DNA from: Megamonas sp. UBA1796
GTDB taxonomy: Bacteria; Bacillota; Negativicutes; Selenomonadales; Selenomonadaceae
Assembly (NCBI GenBank): GCA_002319795.1
Contig: DCFU01000016.1
Span: forward strand, 1-64,000
Reading direction: 5' to 3'
DNA length: 64,000 nucleotides
How positions within the stretch are numbered: the stretch's first letter is position 1; each line of letters starts with the position of its first letter. Made by a program: the position numbers and the translations under genes. This document shows, one piece after another, positions 39,056-49,184 of this stretch. The notes under the pieces were generated by a model. The model was not told the DNA's origin. It did not search any database and saw only the letters and a program-made list of their open reading frames with translations.

Positions 39056-40286
39056 TCTGAGTCACTTCCTTTGCTTTTGAAGCTCCGTAAATATGCGGGT
39101 TTTTGAACAAATTTGCAGCAAACAACAAGCGCAGCATATACTGCGTAAAGGTTGTTGCTGTAAACAAGCTAAAAAATGTACCTATGCCAAGAGTAATGGC
39201 AAAACCCTTAATCGAGCCTGTCCCGCTGAAGAAAAGAACCATGGCCGCTATAATCGTTGTCATATGCGAATCGAGGATTGTCATAAATGCTCTCTTATAT
39301 CCTGCCTCCATGGAAAGCCGCAGGGATTTTCCATTGCGATATTCCTCCTTGAAATGCTCGAATATAAGTACATTTGCATCGACTGCCATGCCTATAGACA
39401 AAATAATACCCGCCACACCCGGCAGAGTCATCGTTGCCTCGATGAATTTAAGCATCGCCAACAACATAAGTACATAAGCCATGAGCGTTACATCCGCTAT
39501 AAAACCCGGCAGACGATAAAACAGCAACATGAACAAAATAACCGCACCAATTCCAATGGCAAAAGCAAATTCACTCTTGTCCTTGGAATCTTGTCCAAGT
39601 GTCGGTCCTACCGTACGCGTCTCAATGATATTCACTTTGACCGGCAAAGAACCGCTGCGAAGGAGTACTGCCAATTGCTGCGCTTCCTCCAAAGTTTTTT
39701 GTCCGGTAATCTCCGCCTTGCCGCCGGTTATAGGCTCCTTGACATTTGGCGCCGTAAGAACCTCCCCATCCAGCAGGATTGAAATTCTTTTACCAACATT
39801 TTTTGTTGTAAGCGCGGCAAATTTCTTCCCGCCTTCCTCGCTGAACTCGAGATTGACGACATTTTGCTGATTTTGCTGATTGGTAGATGCCTGTGCATCC
39901 TTTAAGTCCGTACCGGTAAGCACCGTATTGCCAGCCTCATCCTGAAATTCAAGCATAGCCGTTTTGCCAATGACCTGAATCGCCTTGTCCGGATCCTTTA
40001 CACCCGGCAGTTCAATAATAACACGCCGTTCTCCCTGACGCTGTACAACTGGCTCGGTAAGCCCCAGTTCGTTTACACGTTTCTCCATGATTTTCACTAC
40101 CCGGTTCATTGCATCATCATTTACTGTAGCTTCCGAAGTATCCTCGGCTTCCAGTACAACATGCGTACCACCCTGAAGATCAAGTCCCTGCTTTATCGAA
40201 TACGCCAGCGGCGACACAAAATAAAGGAACAAGCCGACAATCGCCGCAACAAGTACCAGAAGTTTTAAAAAACTGTCTTTTCTCAA
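39048..40286 (-). CDS. secD: Protein translocase subunit SecD
   Basis: 412 residues. Start is TTG at 40286 with AAAGGA about 9 bases upstream; there is no in-frame ATG before the first membrane helix (LLVLVAAIVGLFLYFVSPL). D1 motif IKQGLDLQGGTHVVLEAED, periplasmic P1 domain (about 45-240), then five helices including GIILSIGMAVDANVLIFEHFKEEYRNG. Partner of SecF and YajC in the accessory Sec complex. Located in a tgt-yajC-ligase-secD-secF row, a conserved arrangement in Firmicutes apart from the inserted ligase. Confidence 0.96.
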   Translation of the reverse strand: MRKDSFLKLLVLVAAIVGLFLYFVSPLAYSIKQGLDLQGGTHVVLEAEDTSEATVNDDAMNRVVKIMEKRVNELGLTEPVVQRQGERRVIIELPGVKDPDKAIQVIGKTAMLEFQDEAGNTVLTGTDLKDAQASTNQQNQQNVVNLEFSEEGGKKFAALTTKNVGKRISILLDGEVLTAPNVKEPITGGKAEITGQKTLEEAQQLAVLLRSGSLPVKVNIIETRTVGPTLGQDSKDKSEFAFAIGIGAVILFMLLFYRLPGFIADVTLMAYVLMLLAMLKFIEATMTLPGVAGIILSIGMAVDANVLIFEHFKEEYRNGKSLRLSMEAGYKRAFMTILDSHMTTIIAAMVLFFSGTGSIKGFAITLGIGTFFSLFTATTFTQYMLRLLFAANLFKNPHIYGASKAKEVTQNA

Positions 40287-40315
40287 CTACTTCAATCCTT
40301 TCTAAAATATTTCTT

Positions 40316-40912
40316 TTATGACCTTAGCAGCTTACAGAAAATCATTTTTCTTTCTGTAATCACAGCATCCATATAGCAATCATGCTCCTCCACAGGAATT
40401 TTCTCGGATATTTGGCAACTGAAAGCCACAGCTGCACGATAAGCATTGTCTGCCTGCGCGAGAAAGCGATCATAATATCCCCCGCCCATACCAAGCCGCC
40501 CTCCTTTGCTGCTGAAAGCCAGTCCAGGAATAATGGCGCAATCAATATGCTTCGGCGATACAAACTCACGCCAGGCAGCATCTACCGTCAAAATTCCAAA
40601 ACGATCCGGAACCAATGCCTCCATAGACGGCAGTCGAACTGCCTCCATAACGCCCGCCTCGACAATAAAAGGCAGGCAAACCTCTCTGCCTGCCGCCAGG
40701 GATTGCTCGAAGATATCCCTTGTCTGTACTTCATCCTCCAACGCAGCATAACAAAAAACGCAGCCGGCTTTTATATAAAAAGGCGCAGAACAAAGCTGAC
40801 GCACAATACAATCACTATAGGATAATCTCTCCTGTACAGAAAGACTCCGTCGAATGGCAAGCATCCGACGGCGCATTTCCCTTTTGGCTGTCAAAGCAGC
40901 CATGTCAGGCAT
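40316..40912 (-). CDS. 5-formyltetrahydrofolate cyclo-ligase
   Basis: Start taken at ATG 40912 (MPDMAALTAKREMRRRML), 6 bases after AGAAGAG; it overlaps the yajC stop by 8 bases. The ATG at 40903 is an alternative. 198 residues. KREMRRRMLAIRRSLS (phosphate-binding Lys/Arg), VFCYAALEDEVQTRDI, and the ATP-binding signature AFSSKGGRLGMGGGYYDRFLA are present. It returns 5-formyl-THF to the active folate pool as 5,10-methenyl-THF. Its place inside the yajC-secDF row is by cotranscription, with no clear functional link. Confidence 0.92.
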   Translation of the reverse strand: MPDMAALTAKREMRRRMLAIRRSLSVQERLSYSDCIVRQLCSAPFYIKAGCVFCYAALEDEVQTRDIFEQSLAAGREVCLPFIVEAGVMEAVRLPSMEALVPDRFGILTVDAAWREFVSPKHIDCAIIPGLAFSSKGGRLGMGGGYYDRFLAQADNAYRAAVAFSCQISEKIPVEEHDCYMDAVITERKMIFCKLLRS

Positions 40913-41192
40913 TTTTCTCTTCTGTAGCATTCGCATTAATAGAGGAACGAGCTACCTCGATTTCAACACGCTCAGCAATCTTAAGCTTGACTATCGTTTC
41001 CTTAATATCGATAATCTCTCCGTAAATACCGCCAACCGTCATGACGCGGTTTCCTTTTTTCAGGCTGTCCAACATAGCCTTACGACGCTTCTGTTCTTTT
41101 TTCTGCGGCCGATAAAGCAAAAAATAAAAAATCGCGATCATAAGCACTATAGGCCCATACGTACTCAACATTGCTATACCCTCTGACTCCAT
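40905..41192 (-). CDS. yajC: Preprotein translocase subunit YajC
   Basis: Start at ATG 41192 (MESEGIAMLSTYG), AAGAGGA 9 bases upstream; earlier in-frame codons to 41231 lack a site. 95 residues. One membrane helix (GPIVLMIAIFYFLLY) is followed by the YajC signature RPQKKEQKRRKAMLDSLKKG and a small beta domain (VMTVGGIYGEIIDI). Accessory Sec subunit that binds SecDF. Located between tgt and the folate ligase. Confidence 0.95.
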   Translation of the reverse strand: MESEGIAMLSTYGPIVLMIAIFYFLLYRPQKKEQKRRKAMLDSLKKGNRVMTVGGIYGEIIDIKETIVKLKIAERVEIEVARSSINANATEEKNA

Positions 41193-41266
41193 ACTACACA
41201 TTCCTCTTTTCTTACTACTATACTTAATCAATTTATCTAAATTCGACGCAGTACATAAATATCCTC

Positions 41267-42807
<1,541 letters not shown>

Positions 42808-44535
42808 TTATTTCTTATCAACCGTTTTGGGAGGATCTAGCTGCACCAGATATTCCGCCGGGATATCTGGTGCCTTTGGGAAAAGCTTTTTATACAAACG
42901 ATAATTTTCCAGCGCATGCGCTTTCTCTCCCATCTCATCGTAAAGATCAGCCATCAACTTATAGGCATCTGGCAGCTTATCCCTGAGCTGAATTGCCTGC
43001 TGACAATCCTGGAGTGCCGCCTGACGATCTCCTTTTGCCCGGTACGCATCCGCGCGATTCAAATAATTATATGGATTCTTTGCATCCATTTCCAATGCCT
43101 TATTGCAATCCGCTATAGCCTCTGTATATTTTCCCAGCATAGCCTTGCCACGGCCACGAATGGAATAATTCTCCGCCATATTATCCTGATGCTCACAAGC
43201 AAAAGCCCGATTGACTTCAAAAATCCCCAACTCCGGCAGTCCCAAGTCAATATAAGCATCGCCATTCATCCGCATCATTTTGACGTTTGCCCGGCTTGTC
43301 TGCTTATTTTTTTCCTGGAGCTTATCCAGTTCATCCCGCCGCCCCTTTTCAGCCTTCTGCTGCACGATGCGCGCCCCGGTTGCGGATTCTGCAGTATAAG
43401 CCTCTGTCACCAGCTGCTGCAGCAAATCCTCAGCATGATTTGCTGCGACAAAATCCTTCAGCATATTGTACACCCTGCTGTCCGTCAAATAAGTAATATG
43501 TCCGGTTGCGCCTGTCTGGAAACACCAATCGGCAAGCTGTGTATAATCATGAAAGGCCTTTGCCAGACCTCCGGCAATAAAATAGGCATTTTCAGCAGTA
43601 TTATCATACTCCTCCGTTGTCCAATGCGCCGTGAGCAAAGGCTTTCCATCAATATCAATCTCCCGCCGGTTTTTGACTGTCACATGCCCGCAGCTATAGT
43701 CTGTCAAAAGCTGCATTAAGCGGATTTCACGATTATTTGTATCCGGATGATCATATGGATCATAGACCTCAAAATAACTTGATAAATTTGTTTCGTAATA
43801 CTGCATATGTGCCATTGCTGCCGCACTACCACCCGGGTTGAACCCTGCACTCGCAAGCAGATAAAAACCCCCTTCATCTGCTTCATACTCCGTCGGTAAC
43901 GTGACATTTTTGGCAATCGAATAATCCGCAAGTGCTGCCATTACATTTCCATCCATGGCATTTGTCGTCATATTCAAAAATCCCATGCCATAATACGTAG
44001 CAACGGCCTTCGCGTAGTTATGCGCACTATGCTGTCTGAGTCCATGCGTCATTTCATGGCCAAGCACCGCCGCCAGCTCATCCGGATTACACCCGAGGCC
44101 TCGAACCAACCCACGGTTTACACTGATATAATTTGTTGGATAACAGCATGCATTAAAATCATCCTTATTATTTACCGCCCAGCGAAACGGCAGCGAACGT
44201 GCATCCAATACATAAGCACCATGCTCTGCCAGCTGCCGCATGACCTGATCCGTAAGCTGCTTATCCAGCGTATTTTCATCTACGCCATGCGTCTTCATAT
44301 CTTCCTGCAGCGTTTGTATCTGACAATAAGCATCATTACCCAGACTTAAAATCTCATGCAGGCAAGCGGAATAGGTCCCCGCTACTCCCAGAAGCTCTGC
44401 CGAAGCCAGCCAGGCATCCCCCGCAGCAAAAGCCCGCGGCCCACCAAAAGGCAATATTGCCAGCAATGCAGCCAATACAAAAATCATACTGCCTTGCCAC
44501 AGTAAATACCCTTTGCGCTTCTTGCTCTCAACCAT
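42808..44535 (-). CDS. Exported M48-family metalloprotease with C-terminal TPR repeats
   Basis: ATG at 44535 is used; the frame begins with a TTG at 44565. About 575 residues. A signal or anchor segment (GSMIFVLAALLAILPFGG, ending AFAAGDAW) is followed by a protease domain with LGHEMTHGLRQHSAHN (HExxH) and a third metal ligand in TEYEADEGGFYL (ExxxD). A Lys/Glu-rich helical linker (QQKAEKGRRDELDKLQEKN) leads to about three TPR units (AMLGKYTEAIADCNKAL, LNRADAYRAKGDRQAAL, LMADLYDEMGEKAHALENY). The layout resembles BepA/YfgC-type periplasmic quality-control proteases that help outer-membrane assembly. Promoter TGATATAAT at 44571-44579. Confidence 0.85.
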   Translation of the reverse strand: MVESKKRKGYLLWQGSMIFVLAALLAILPFGGPRAFAAGDAWLASAELLGVAGTYSACLHEILSLGNDAYCQIQTLQEDMKTHGVDENTLDKQLTDQVMRQLAEHGAYVLDARSLPFRWAVNNKDDFNACCYPTNYISVNRGLVRGLGCNPDELAAVLGHEMTHGLRQHSAHNYAKAVATYYGMGFLNMTTNAMDGNVMAALADYSIAKNVTLPTEYEADEGGFYLLASAGFNPGGSAAAMAHMQYYETNLSSYFEVYDPYDHPDTNNREIRLMQLLTDYSCGHVTVKNRREIDIDGKPLLTAHWTTEEYDNTAENAYFIAGGLAKAFHDYTQLADWCFQTGATGHITYLTDSRVYNMLKDFVAANHAEDLLQQLVTEAYTAESATGARIVQQKAEKGRRDELDKLQEKNKQTSRANVKMMRMNGDAYIDLGLPELGIFEVNRAFACEHQDNMAENYSIRGRGKAMLGKYTEAIADCNKALEMDAKNPYNYLNRADAYRAKGDRQAALQDCQQAIQLRDKLPDAYKLMADLYDEMGEKAHALENYRLYKKLFPKAPDIPAEYLVQLDPPKTVDKK

Positions 44536-44570
44536 ACTGCTTCGTCTTCTTTCCGCTAAAATCAAATTTT

Positions 44571-44579
44571 ATTATATCA
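44571..44579 (-). promoter_or_regulatory. Extended -10 promoter of the M48 protease gene
   Basis: Minus strand TGATATAAT is a full extended -10 box 36 bases before the ATG; the -35 region is poor. Confidence 0.5.
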
Positions 44580-44755
44580 CAAATACCGCTCAATATATGA
44601 AGCGCTCGCACCTGTATGTAGCAGGACACTCCCAATAGAAAAGTCTGCCTTTATCCAGTCGGTTCTCACTGGAAATGAGCTAAATTGAACTTTCTAAAAG
44701 AAAAAATAACAGCAATCCATTTTACAAGCTCAATAACCATGGCACAGTATTTCAG

Positions 44756-45430
44756 CTATAGCGTCTCTATCCTGGCCTCATGCTCCTCATTGAGCAATAT
44801 CCGGTAGTCAGCGAAATCTCGTGCAAATGTCTTGTCATGCGTTGATATAATAAGCGTTTTTCCTGATTTTTTCAACGCCTTTAAAAAATCAACAAGCCAA
44901 AGCTGTGTCTTCTCATCGAGCGCGCTTAGCGGCTCATCCATCGTCCAAATCTCAGGATTCATAGTAAGAATTGCGGCAATCGCCGTCTTTTTCTTCTCAC
45001 CGCCACTCAAATAATATGGAGCCCGCATACGCAGGTTTTCAAGGTGCAACAAAGCAATAGCATCTTCAACGCGTCGCAGGACTTCCTCCTCCGGCAATCC
45101 CATCTGCTGCGGACCAAAAGCCAGCTCTTCCTCAACGCTGCCGCAAAAAAGCTGTACATCGGGATTCTGCCATACAAAACCGACCTTTTGATGATACCAT
45201 TTCGAATATTTGTGTTCGCGCATCAGTTTCTCCGTAATCTCGCGGCCATAGAACAGGTACTTTCCCTGACCCGGATAAATAAGTCCATTGAGTATTTTTA
45301 AAATTGTCGACTTACCTGTACCATTCGGCCCCGCCAGTAATACCGCGTCACCGGGTTGAATGGTAAAATTCACATGCTGCAGTACAGGTATGCGCTCATA
45401 AGCGTAGCATACATCCTGAAATTCAATCAT
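44756..45430 (-). CDS. cbiO: Cobalt/nickel ABC transporter ATP-binding subunit (CbiO type)
   Basis: Start at ATG 45430 (MIEFQDVCYAYERIPVLQ) with AAGGGG 7 bases upstream, overlapping the cbiQ stop by 4 bases. 224 residues. Walker A GPNGTGKSTILKIL, Q-loop VGFVWQNPDVQLF, signature YLSGGEKKKTAIA, Walker B PEIWTMDEPLSALD and the His switch LIISTHDKTFA are complete. It powers the CbiM/CbiQ importer. One ATPase gene implies a homodimer. Confidence 0.93.
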   Translation of the reverse strand: MIEFQDVCYAYERIPVLQHVNFTIQPGDAVLLAGPNGTGKSTILKILNGLIYPGQGKYLFYGREITEKLMREHKYSKWYHQKVGFVWQNPDVQLFCGSVEEELAFGPQQMGLPEEEVLRRVEDAIALLHLENLRMRAPYYLSGGEKKKTAIAAILTMNPEIWTMDEPLSALDEKTQLWLVDFLKALKKSGKTLIISTHDKTFARDFADYRILLNEEHEARIETL

Positions 45431-46239
45431 AAAAAAGCCCCTTCTATATAGGAATAAACCAGAACAAGCACGCTTGCCGAAACAAGAAGAAGTGCATCCT
45501 GCACCTGCCAGCGTTTCCCGGAAAATACGGGATAGTCGCCCGTAAAGCAACGACAGATCATCGCCCTGTACATCTCCTCCGACATTTCACGTGATTTAAG
45601 GAAGGTCACGCCCAGCACACCTGAAAAGGCCTGCTTCTTCATAGGATTTCGCCCTACGGAACGCAGCTTCAGTGCATAGAGCATCTCCAAAGAAATCTCC
45701 CCCAAGAGCACAATGTATTTGAGCGTAATATCGAGGATTTGAATAAAAATCTGCGGCACATGAAAAACACGCAGACTCGCCGTAAGTACATGCCAAGGCA
45801 AAGATTCATTCAAAATACTCAGACACATTACAGTCAAAAACGTCTTTAACGGAATGAGCACGATTGCTGGCGCACTGCCAAGAAAAAGTGCCGGCAAAAG
45901 TACCAGCGCTGAAAACAGCATAGCCAAAAGGGCATTGCGTAATATTCGCAGGATCGTGCTGCCAGGCATAAAACATAGCAAAACAAGTTCTCCTGTCAGC
46001 ACCAGCAGCAGAAATGCTCCCATACGCGTTCCCACCGTGAGGAGCACCACGATAAATACAAACAACAAACGTCCAGCAGCCAGCCCCTTGTAATTCATTA
46101 CATTTTTTGCTTGTCGGCGAATATGGAGCAGCACCCCCATAAGTCGCAAAAGCGACCGGGAAATGAAAAAATCCCGATCGCCTGAAGGTTTATAATTTTC
46201 TTCCCGCATCGCCCATTCAGGAAGTTTCAGTTCGGCCAT
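45427..46239 (-). CDS. cbiQ: Cobalt/nickel ECF transporter transmembrane subunit (CbiQ/EcfT type)
   Basis: 270 residues, about 5-6 membrane segments. The N-terminus has a cytosolic lead (LKLPEWAMREENYKPSGDRDFF). The coupling segment has the conserved ALKLRSVGRNPMKK and YRAMICRCFTGDYP, the two short A-R-G-like motifs that contact the ATPases. GGAGTG precedes the ATG, 3 bases after the cbiM stop. Scaffold subunit that joins CbiM to CbiO. Confidence 0.92.
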   Translation of the reverse strand: MAELKLPEWAMREENYKPSGDRDFFISRSLLRLMGVLLHIRRQAKNVMNYKGLAAGRLLFVFIVVLLTVGTRMGAFLLLVLTGELVLLCFMPGSTILRILRNALLAMLFSALVLLPALFLGSAPAIVLIPLKTFLTVMCLSILNESLPWHVLTASLRVFHVPQIFIQILDITLKYIVLLGEISLEMLYALKLRSVGRNPMKKQAFSGVLGVTFLKSREMSEEMYRAMICRCFTGDYPVFSGKRWQVQDALLLVSASVLVLVYSYIEGAFL

Positions 46240-46242
46240 AGC

Positions 46243-47256
46243 TCACACTCCATGCACTGATTTCTCATAATCTATTTTATCAGAAAAGAAGGAAGATACA
46301 ACCTTAAAAATTAAAATCAAAAGCGCCGTACCGATGACCGCCGACAGGATATAGCCAAATGCATCCGGTAACCCTGCCACGGAATAGTCGGGGAAAAGTG
46401 CCCCGAACGAAAAACCATTTTCCATACCAGACGGCGTATAGCCAAGTGCATGACCAACAAAATTCTGCTCCGCCAGTTCCTCCGGTTCCCATTCGCCCCA
46501 GGCTGTACCCGCAGCTAAAAGCCCTGCTGGTGTACAGACAATAAGCGCAGCCAAAAGCCCATAAAGCGAAATGGATTCCTTCGCCCGCTGCGTCTGTAAA
46601 AGTTCCGGCGAAGTTTTTTTGAGATACGCGAGCACAGCTGTCGTAAACACGACTTCCGCAAGGCCAAACAGCGTAATATGTCCAACCATCATGGCCGGAA
46701 TTGAAATTACCAGCGGATACGGACAATAAAGTGCCTGTCCCACACCATCTGTAAACAGCAATGGCTGTATGCCAAACTCTACCGCCGCGCAAAACGCTGC
46801 CGCGTTGATGCCCACATACGATCCAAACGCCGCTGCAATATATTCGCCTTTAACTGAAGACAAATATTTTTTAAGCAGGCTATAAACTAACCAGCCGGTA
46901 AATGGCAGTACAAACGCCATATTAAAGCAGTTCGCACCAAATGCGAGGATACCGCCATCACCAAAAAAGAGTGCCTGAATAAAGAGTGCAACCGTTACCG
47001 CAAGACACGCTGCATAGGGGCCAAAAAGAATTGCGAGCAGTGTGCCGCCCACCGCATGCCCCGTCGTCCCTCCTGGCAAAGGAACATTGAACATCATACT
47101 CAAAAAAGAAAATGCCGCACCAATACCCAAAAGCGACAGCTTATCCTTTGGTACTTCCTCCTTGACTTTTTTCACCGCAATGTACCATACGGGTAACATT
47201 ACAGCCCCCATGACTGCACAGGTAGATGGACTTAGGTAATTATCCGGAATATGCAT
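46243..47256 (-). CDS. cbiM: Cobalt/nickel substrate-binding membrane protein CbiM with fused PDGLE-type domain
   Basis: 337 residues. It starts MHIPDNYLSP; in CbiM/NikM proteins the N-terminal Met-His binds the metal directly, which supports this start (AGGAGG 9 bases upstream). PLPGGTTGHAVGGTLLAILFGP and FGDGGILAFGANCFNMAF are CbiM signatures. After about residue 220 a second domain (LLAALIVCTPAGLLAAGTAW, with FPDYSVAGL and a final helix) resembles the CbiN-like PDGLE domain fused in NikM-type importers. No separate cbiN is seen. Ni versus Co cannot be decided by sequence alone. The upstream region holds a G-tract dyad that may be a metal-regulator site. Confidence 0.92.
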   Translation of the reverse strand: MHIPDNYLSPSTCAVMGAVMLPVWYIAVKKVKEEVPKDKLSLLGIGAAFSFLSMMFNVPLPGGTTGHAVGGTLLAILFGPYAACLAVTVALFIQALFFGDGGILAFGANCFNMAFVLPFTGWLVYSLLKKYLSSVKGEYIAAAFGSYVGINAAAFCAAVEFGIQPLLFTDGVGQALYCPYPLVISIPAMMVGHITLFGLAEVVFTTAVLAYLKKTSPELLQTQRAKESISLYGLLAALIVCTPAGLLAAGTAWGEWEPEELAEQNFVGHALGYTPSGMENGFSFGALFPDYSVAGLPDAFGYILSAVIGTALLILIFKVVSSFFSDKIDYEKSVHGV

Positions 47257-47328
47257 CTGTCACATCCTCCTCCAAAATTTTACAATAAACACAACTCTAT
47301 TTTACCCGCAACTTCTAAAAATCAGAAG

Positions 47329-47340
47329 CCCCCCTGGGGG
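47329..47340. promoter_or_regulatory. G/C-tract dyad CCCCC-T-GGGGG upstream of cbiM
   Basis: CCCCCC (47329-47334), T, GGGGG (47336-47340) lies 73-84 bases upstream of the cbiM ATG. G-tract dyads with AT flanks are the operator form of the CsoR/RcnR metal-sensor family. No such regulator is encoded in the window. Confidence 0.4.
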
Positions 47341-47382
47341 TTATTTTTATAAAAAATCAGGAATATATCACAAACGCAAATC

Positions 47383-47412
47383 TTGACTTCGTAAAATAAA
47401 CTTTTGTACAAT
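47383..47412 (+). promoter_or_regulatory. Predicted plus-strand promoter (distal)
   Basis: TTGACT (47383-47388), 18-bp spacer, TACAAT (47407-47412). It would give a long (~290-base) leader before the MFS gene. Confidence 0.5.
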
Positions 47413-47626
47413 AGCCATTTTCACCAGTTTTTCGTGTACGAGTACTCCCAACGACAGAAACTTTCCCAGACAGCGCCAACAGATTTTGCCATTTTTCTAA
47501 AAACACGGTCAGGCAGATCTTTCATCAAAAGACACCGCAAAGTCTCATTATTTTAGGTCTATACCACCTTAACTGCAACTCTATGCCAAGTACCTTGGAA
47601 AAAAACATAAAATGGCAGACAAAGAA

Positions 47627-47656
47627 TTGACCTGGCTATTTTGTAAGCGCTATACT
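47627..47656 (+). promoter_or_regulatory. Predicted promoter of the MFS gene (proximal)
   Basis: TTGACC (47627-47632), 18-bp spacer, TATACT (47651-47656), ending 56 bases before the TTG start. Confidence 0.65.
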
Positions 47657-47712
47657 GGTAGAGTGATCTCTTTTCACTTTACGACATGAATACCTGCGAG
47701 GAAGTGATTTTT

Positions 47713-48933
47713 TTGAATTGGAAAGCTACATTAGCAATTCTGGCTTGCAATATCATCTTTATGTCAGCCAGCTATACCATGCTGATTCCGTTTCTGCCTA
47801 TGTATCTGACACAAGAATTGGGTGTAGATGCCGCATCTGTCAACCTATGGTCTGGTATCGTCTTTTCGTCAACCTTTTTGGTCAGCGCTATTATGGCTCC
47901 TATCTGGGGACGTATGGCGGATACTAGGGGAAAGCGTTTAATGGCAATCCGTGCCAGCATTCTTTTATCCATCAGTTATTTTTTAGGTGGTATCGTTACC
48001 ACGCCTGAACAACTCACCCTCATGCGCATGTTTCAAGGCTTTGCTGCTGGTCTTTGGCCAATGGATCTTGCTATTATGGCACTTTATGCTCCACCGGAAA
48101 AACTTGGCCTGTGTTTAGGCATTATGCAGGGGGTCCTTACCGCTGGCGGTGTGATTGGTCCGTTGTTAGGCGGCGTACTCGCAGAGTTTTTTGGTATGCG
48201 CCTATCTTTTTTTCTCGCTGCCGCCGGACTTTTTTTAAACAGCCTCATATTTATCTTTTTCATCAAAGAGCCGCCGGATCCAGCACATGAGAACATTCCA
48301 TCCCAGGAAGAAAATACTCCGACTAAAGAACACCCATCACTGTTGCATATTCCCTTGATCCGCAACATGCTGATTTGTGGCACTTTGGTGCAGATGGTCA
48401 TCCTCATCCTGCAGCCTATCCTGACTACCTATATCACAGAACTTGCCGGAAACCTGCCAAATATAATCTTCGTTTCCGGACTCATCTTTTCTTTAGGAGG
48501 CATCGCCGGGGCTATCGCAGCCCCCCTCTGGGGGCAATTTGGCCAGCACCACGGCTTTTTCAAGTCCATGAGCCTCGCATTAGTTTTTGCCGGTGCCGCA
48601 ATCATTATACAAGGCATCCCAAATGACTTGTATGCATTCGCTGCGATGCAGTTCATCGGCGGCCTGTTTTTCGCTGGTATCCACCCGTCCATCAATGCAG
48701 TCCTCGCTGAAAACACCCCGGCTAAAGTCAAAGGCAGTATTTTTGGTCTATTATTTTCCGCTCAACAAGTTGGTTCCATGGCTGGACCTCTTCTCGGTGG
48801 AGTCATCGCTACATTTCTGGGAATGAAATATGTTTTCTTCACAGCCGGAATGATTCTCATCTGCTTAAGCCTTGCCGTCTATCACCATTTCATCGCAAAA
48901 CCGTCAGCAGGAACGCCAAAATCCATAATCTAG
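47713..48933 (+). CDS. MFS drug-efflux-type transporter
   Basis: Start placed at TTG 47713, because GAGGAA lies upstream and related proteins start at M-N-W-K; an ATG at 47686 has no ribosome site. About 406 residues, 12 predicted membrane helices. The MFS motif A variant GRMADTRGKRLMAIRAS between helices 2 and 3 and motif C-like GGVIGPLLGGVLAEFFG in helix 5 mark the antiporter (DHA1) group. A central loop (EPPDPAHENIPSQEENTPTKE) separates the halves. Probably exports a drug or metabolite by proton antiport; substrate unknown. Single-gene unit. Confidence 0.88.
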   Translation: MNWKATLAILACNIIFMSASYTMLIPFLPMYLTQELGVDAASVNLWSGIVFSSTFLVSAIMAPIWGRMADTRGKRLMAIRASILLSISYFLGGIVTTPEQLTLMRMFQGFAAGLWPMDLAIMALYAPPEKLGLCLGIMQGVLTAGGVIGPLLGGVLAEFFGMRLSFFLAAAGLFLNSLIFIFFIKEPPDPAHENIPSQEENTPTKEHPSLLHIPLIRNMLICGTLVQMVILILQPILTTYITELAGNLPNIIFVSGLIFSLGGIAGAIAAPLWGQFGQHHGFFKSMSLALVFAGAAIIIQGIPNDLYAFAAMQFIGGLFFAGIHPSINAVLAENTPAKVKGSIFGLLFSAQQVGSMAGPLLGGVIATFLGMKYVFFTAGMILICLSLAVYHHFIAKPSAGTPKSII

Positions 48934-49125
48934 AACTGAATTGCTTGGTCAATTTCAGCATGGAATCTGCACACAGTTACGTGTACCCAAATTTTGCAAT
49001 ACGTGTAACTCTACTGTAAGCGATTTTTGTGGACTCAAAATTTAGAGCTCCTCAAAAACCGCTTTTGTGCAGTAAACTTTACTCACATTGATATTTTTAA
49101 AAAATAACTAAAAATTTATAAATAT

Positions 49126-49154
49126 TAGACAATTGTGCCCGATCATGTTATAAT
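49126..49154 (+). promoter_or_regulatory. Predicted promoter of the opuC-like operon
   Basis: TAGACA (49126-49131), 17-bp spacer, TATAAT (49149-49154). Strong match. The start would be near 49161, about 260 bases before opuCA. Confidence 0.75.
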
Positions 49155-49184
49155 ATATTAGTAAATAAATCGAATAAAATCTTC

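Larger units (their letters stand above)
47257..47712. other. Divergent region between cbiM and an MFS gene
   Basis: 456 bases hold a G/C dyad near cbiM, two plus-strand promoters (47383-47412 and 47627-47656), and a minus-strand open frame of about 43 codons (about 47424-47552, containing MKDLPDRVFRKMAKSVGAVW and ending in TGA) without a clear start site. The frame could be a fragment of a lost gene. I see no cobalamin riboswitch box. Confidence 0.4.

Noticed and set aside
42916..43719. 267-codon plus-strand frame
   Set aside because: Lies antisense inside the M48/TPR protease gene; its composition follows the opposite frame and there is no ribosome site.
47257..47712. Cobalamin riboswitch before cbiM
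   Set aside because: No GCCACTG-type B12 box or matching structure on the minus strand.
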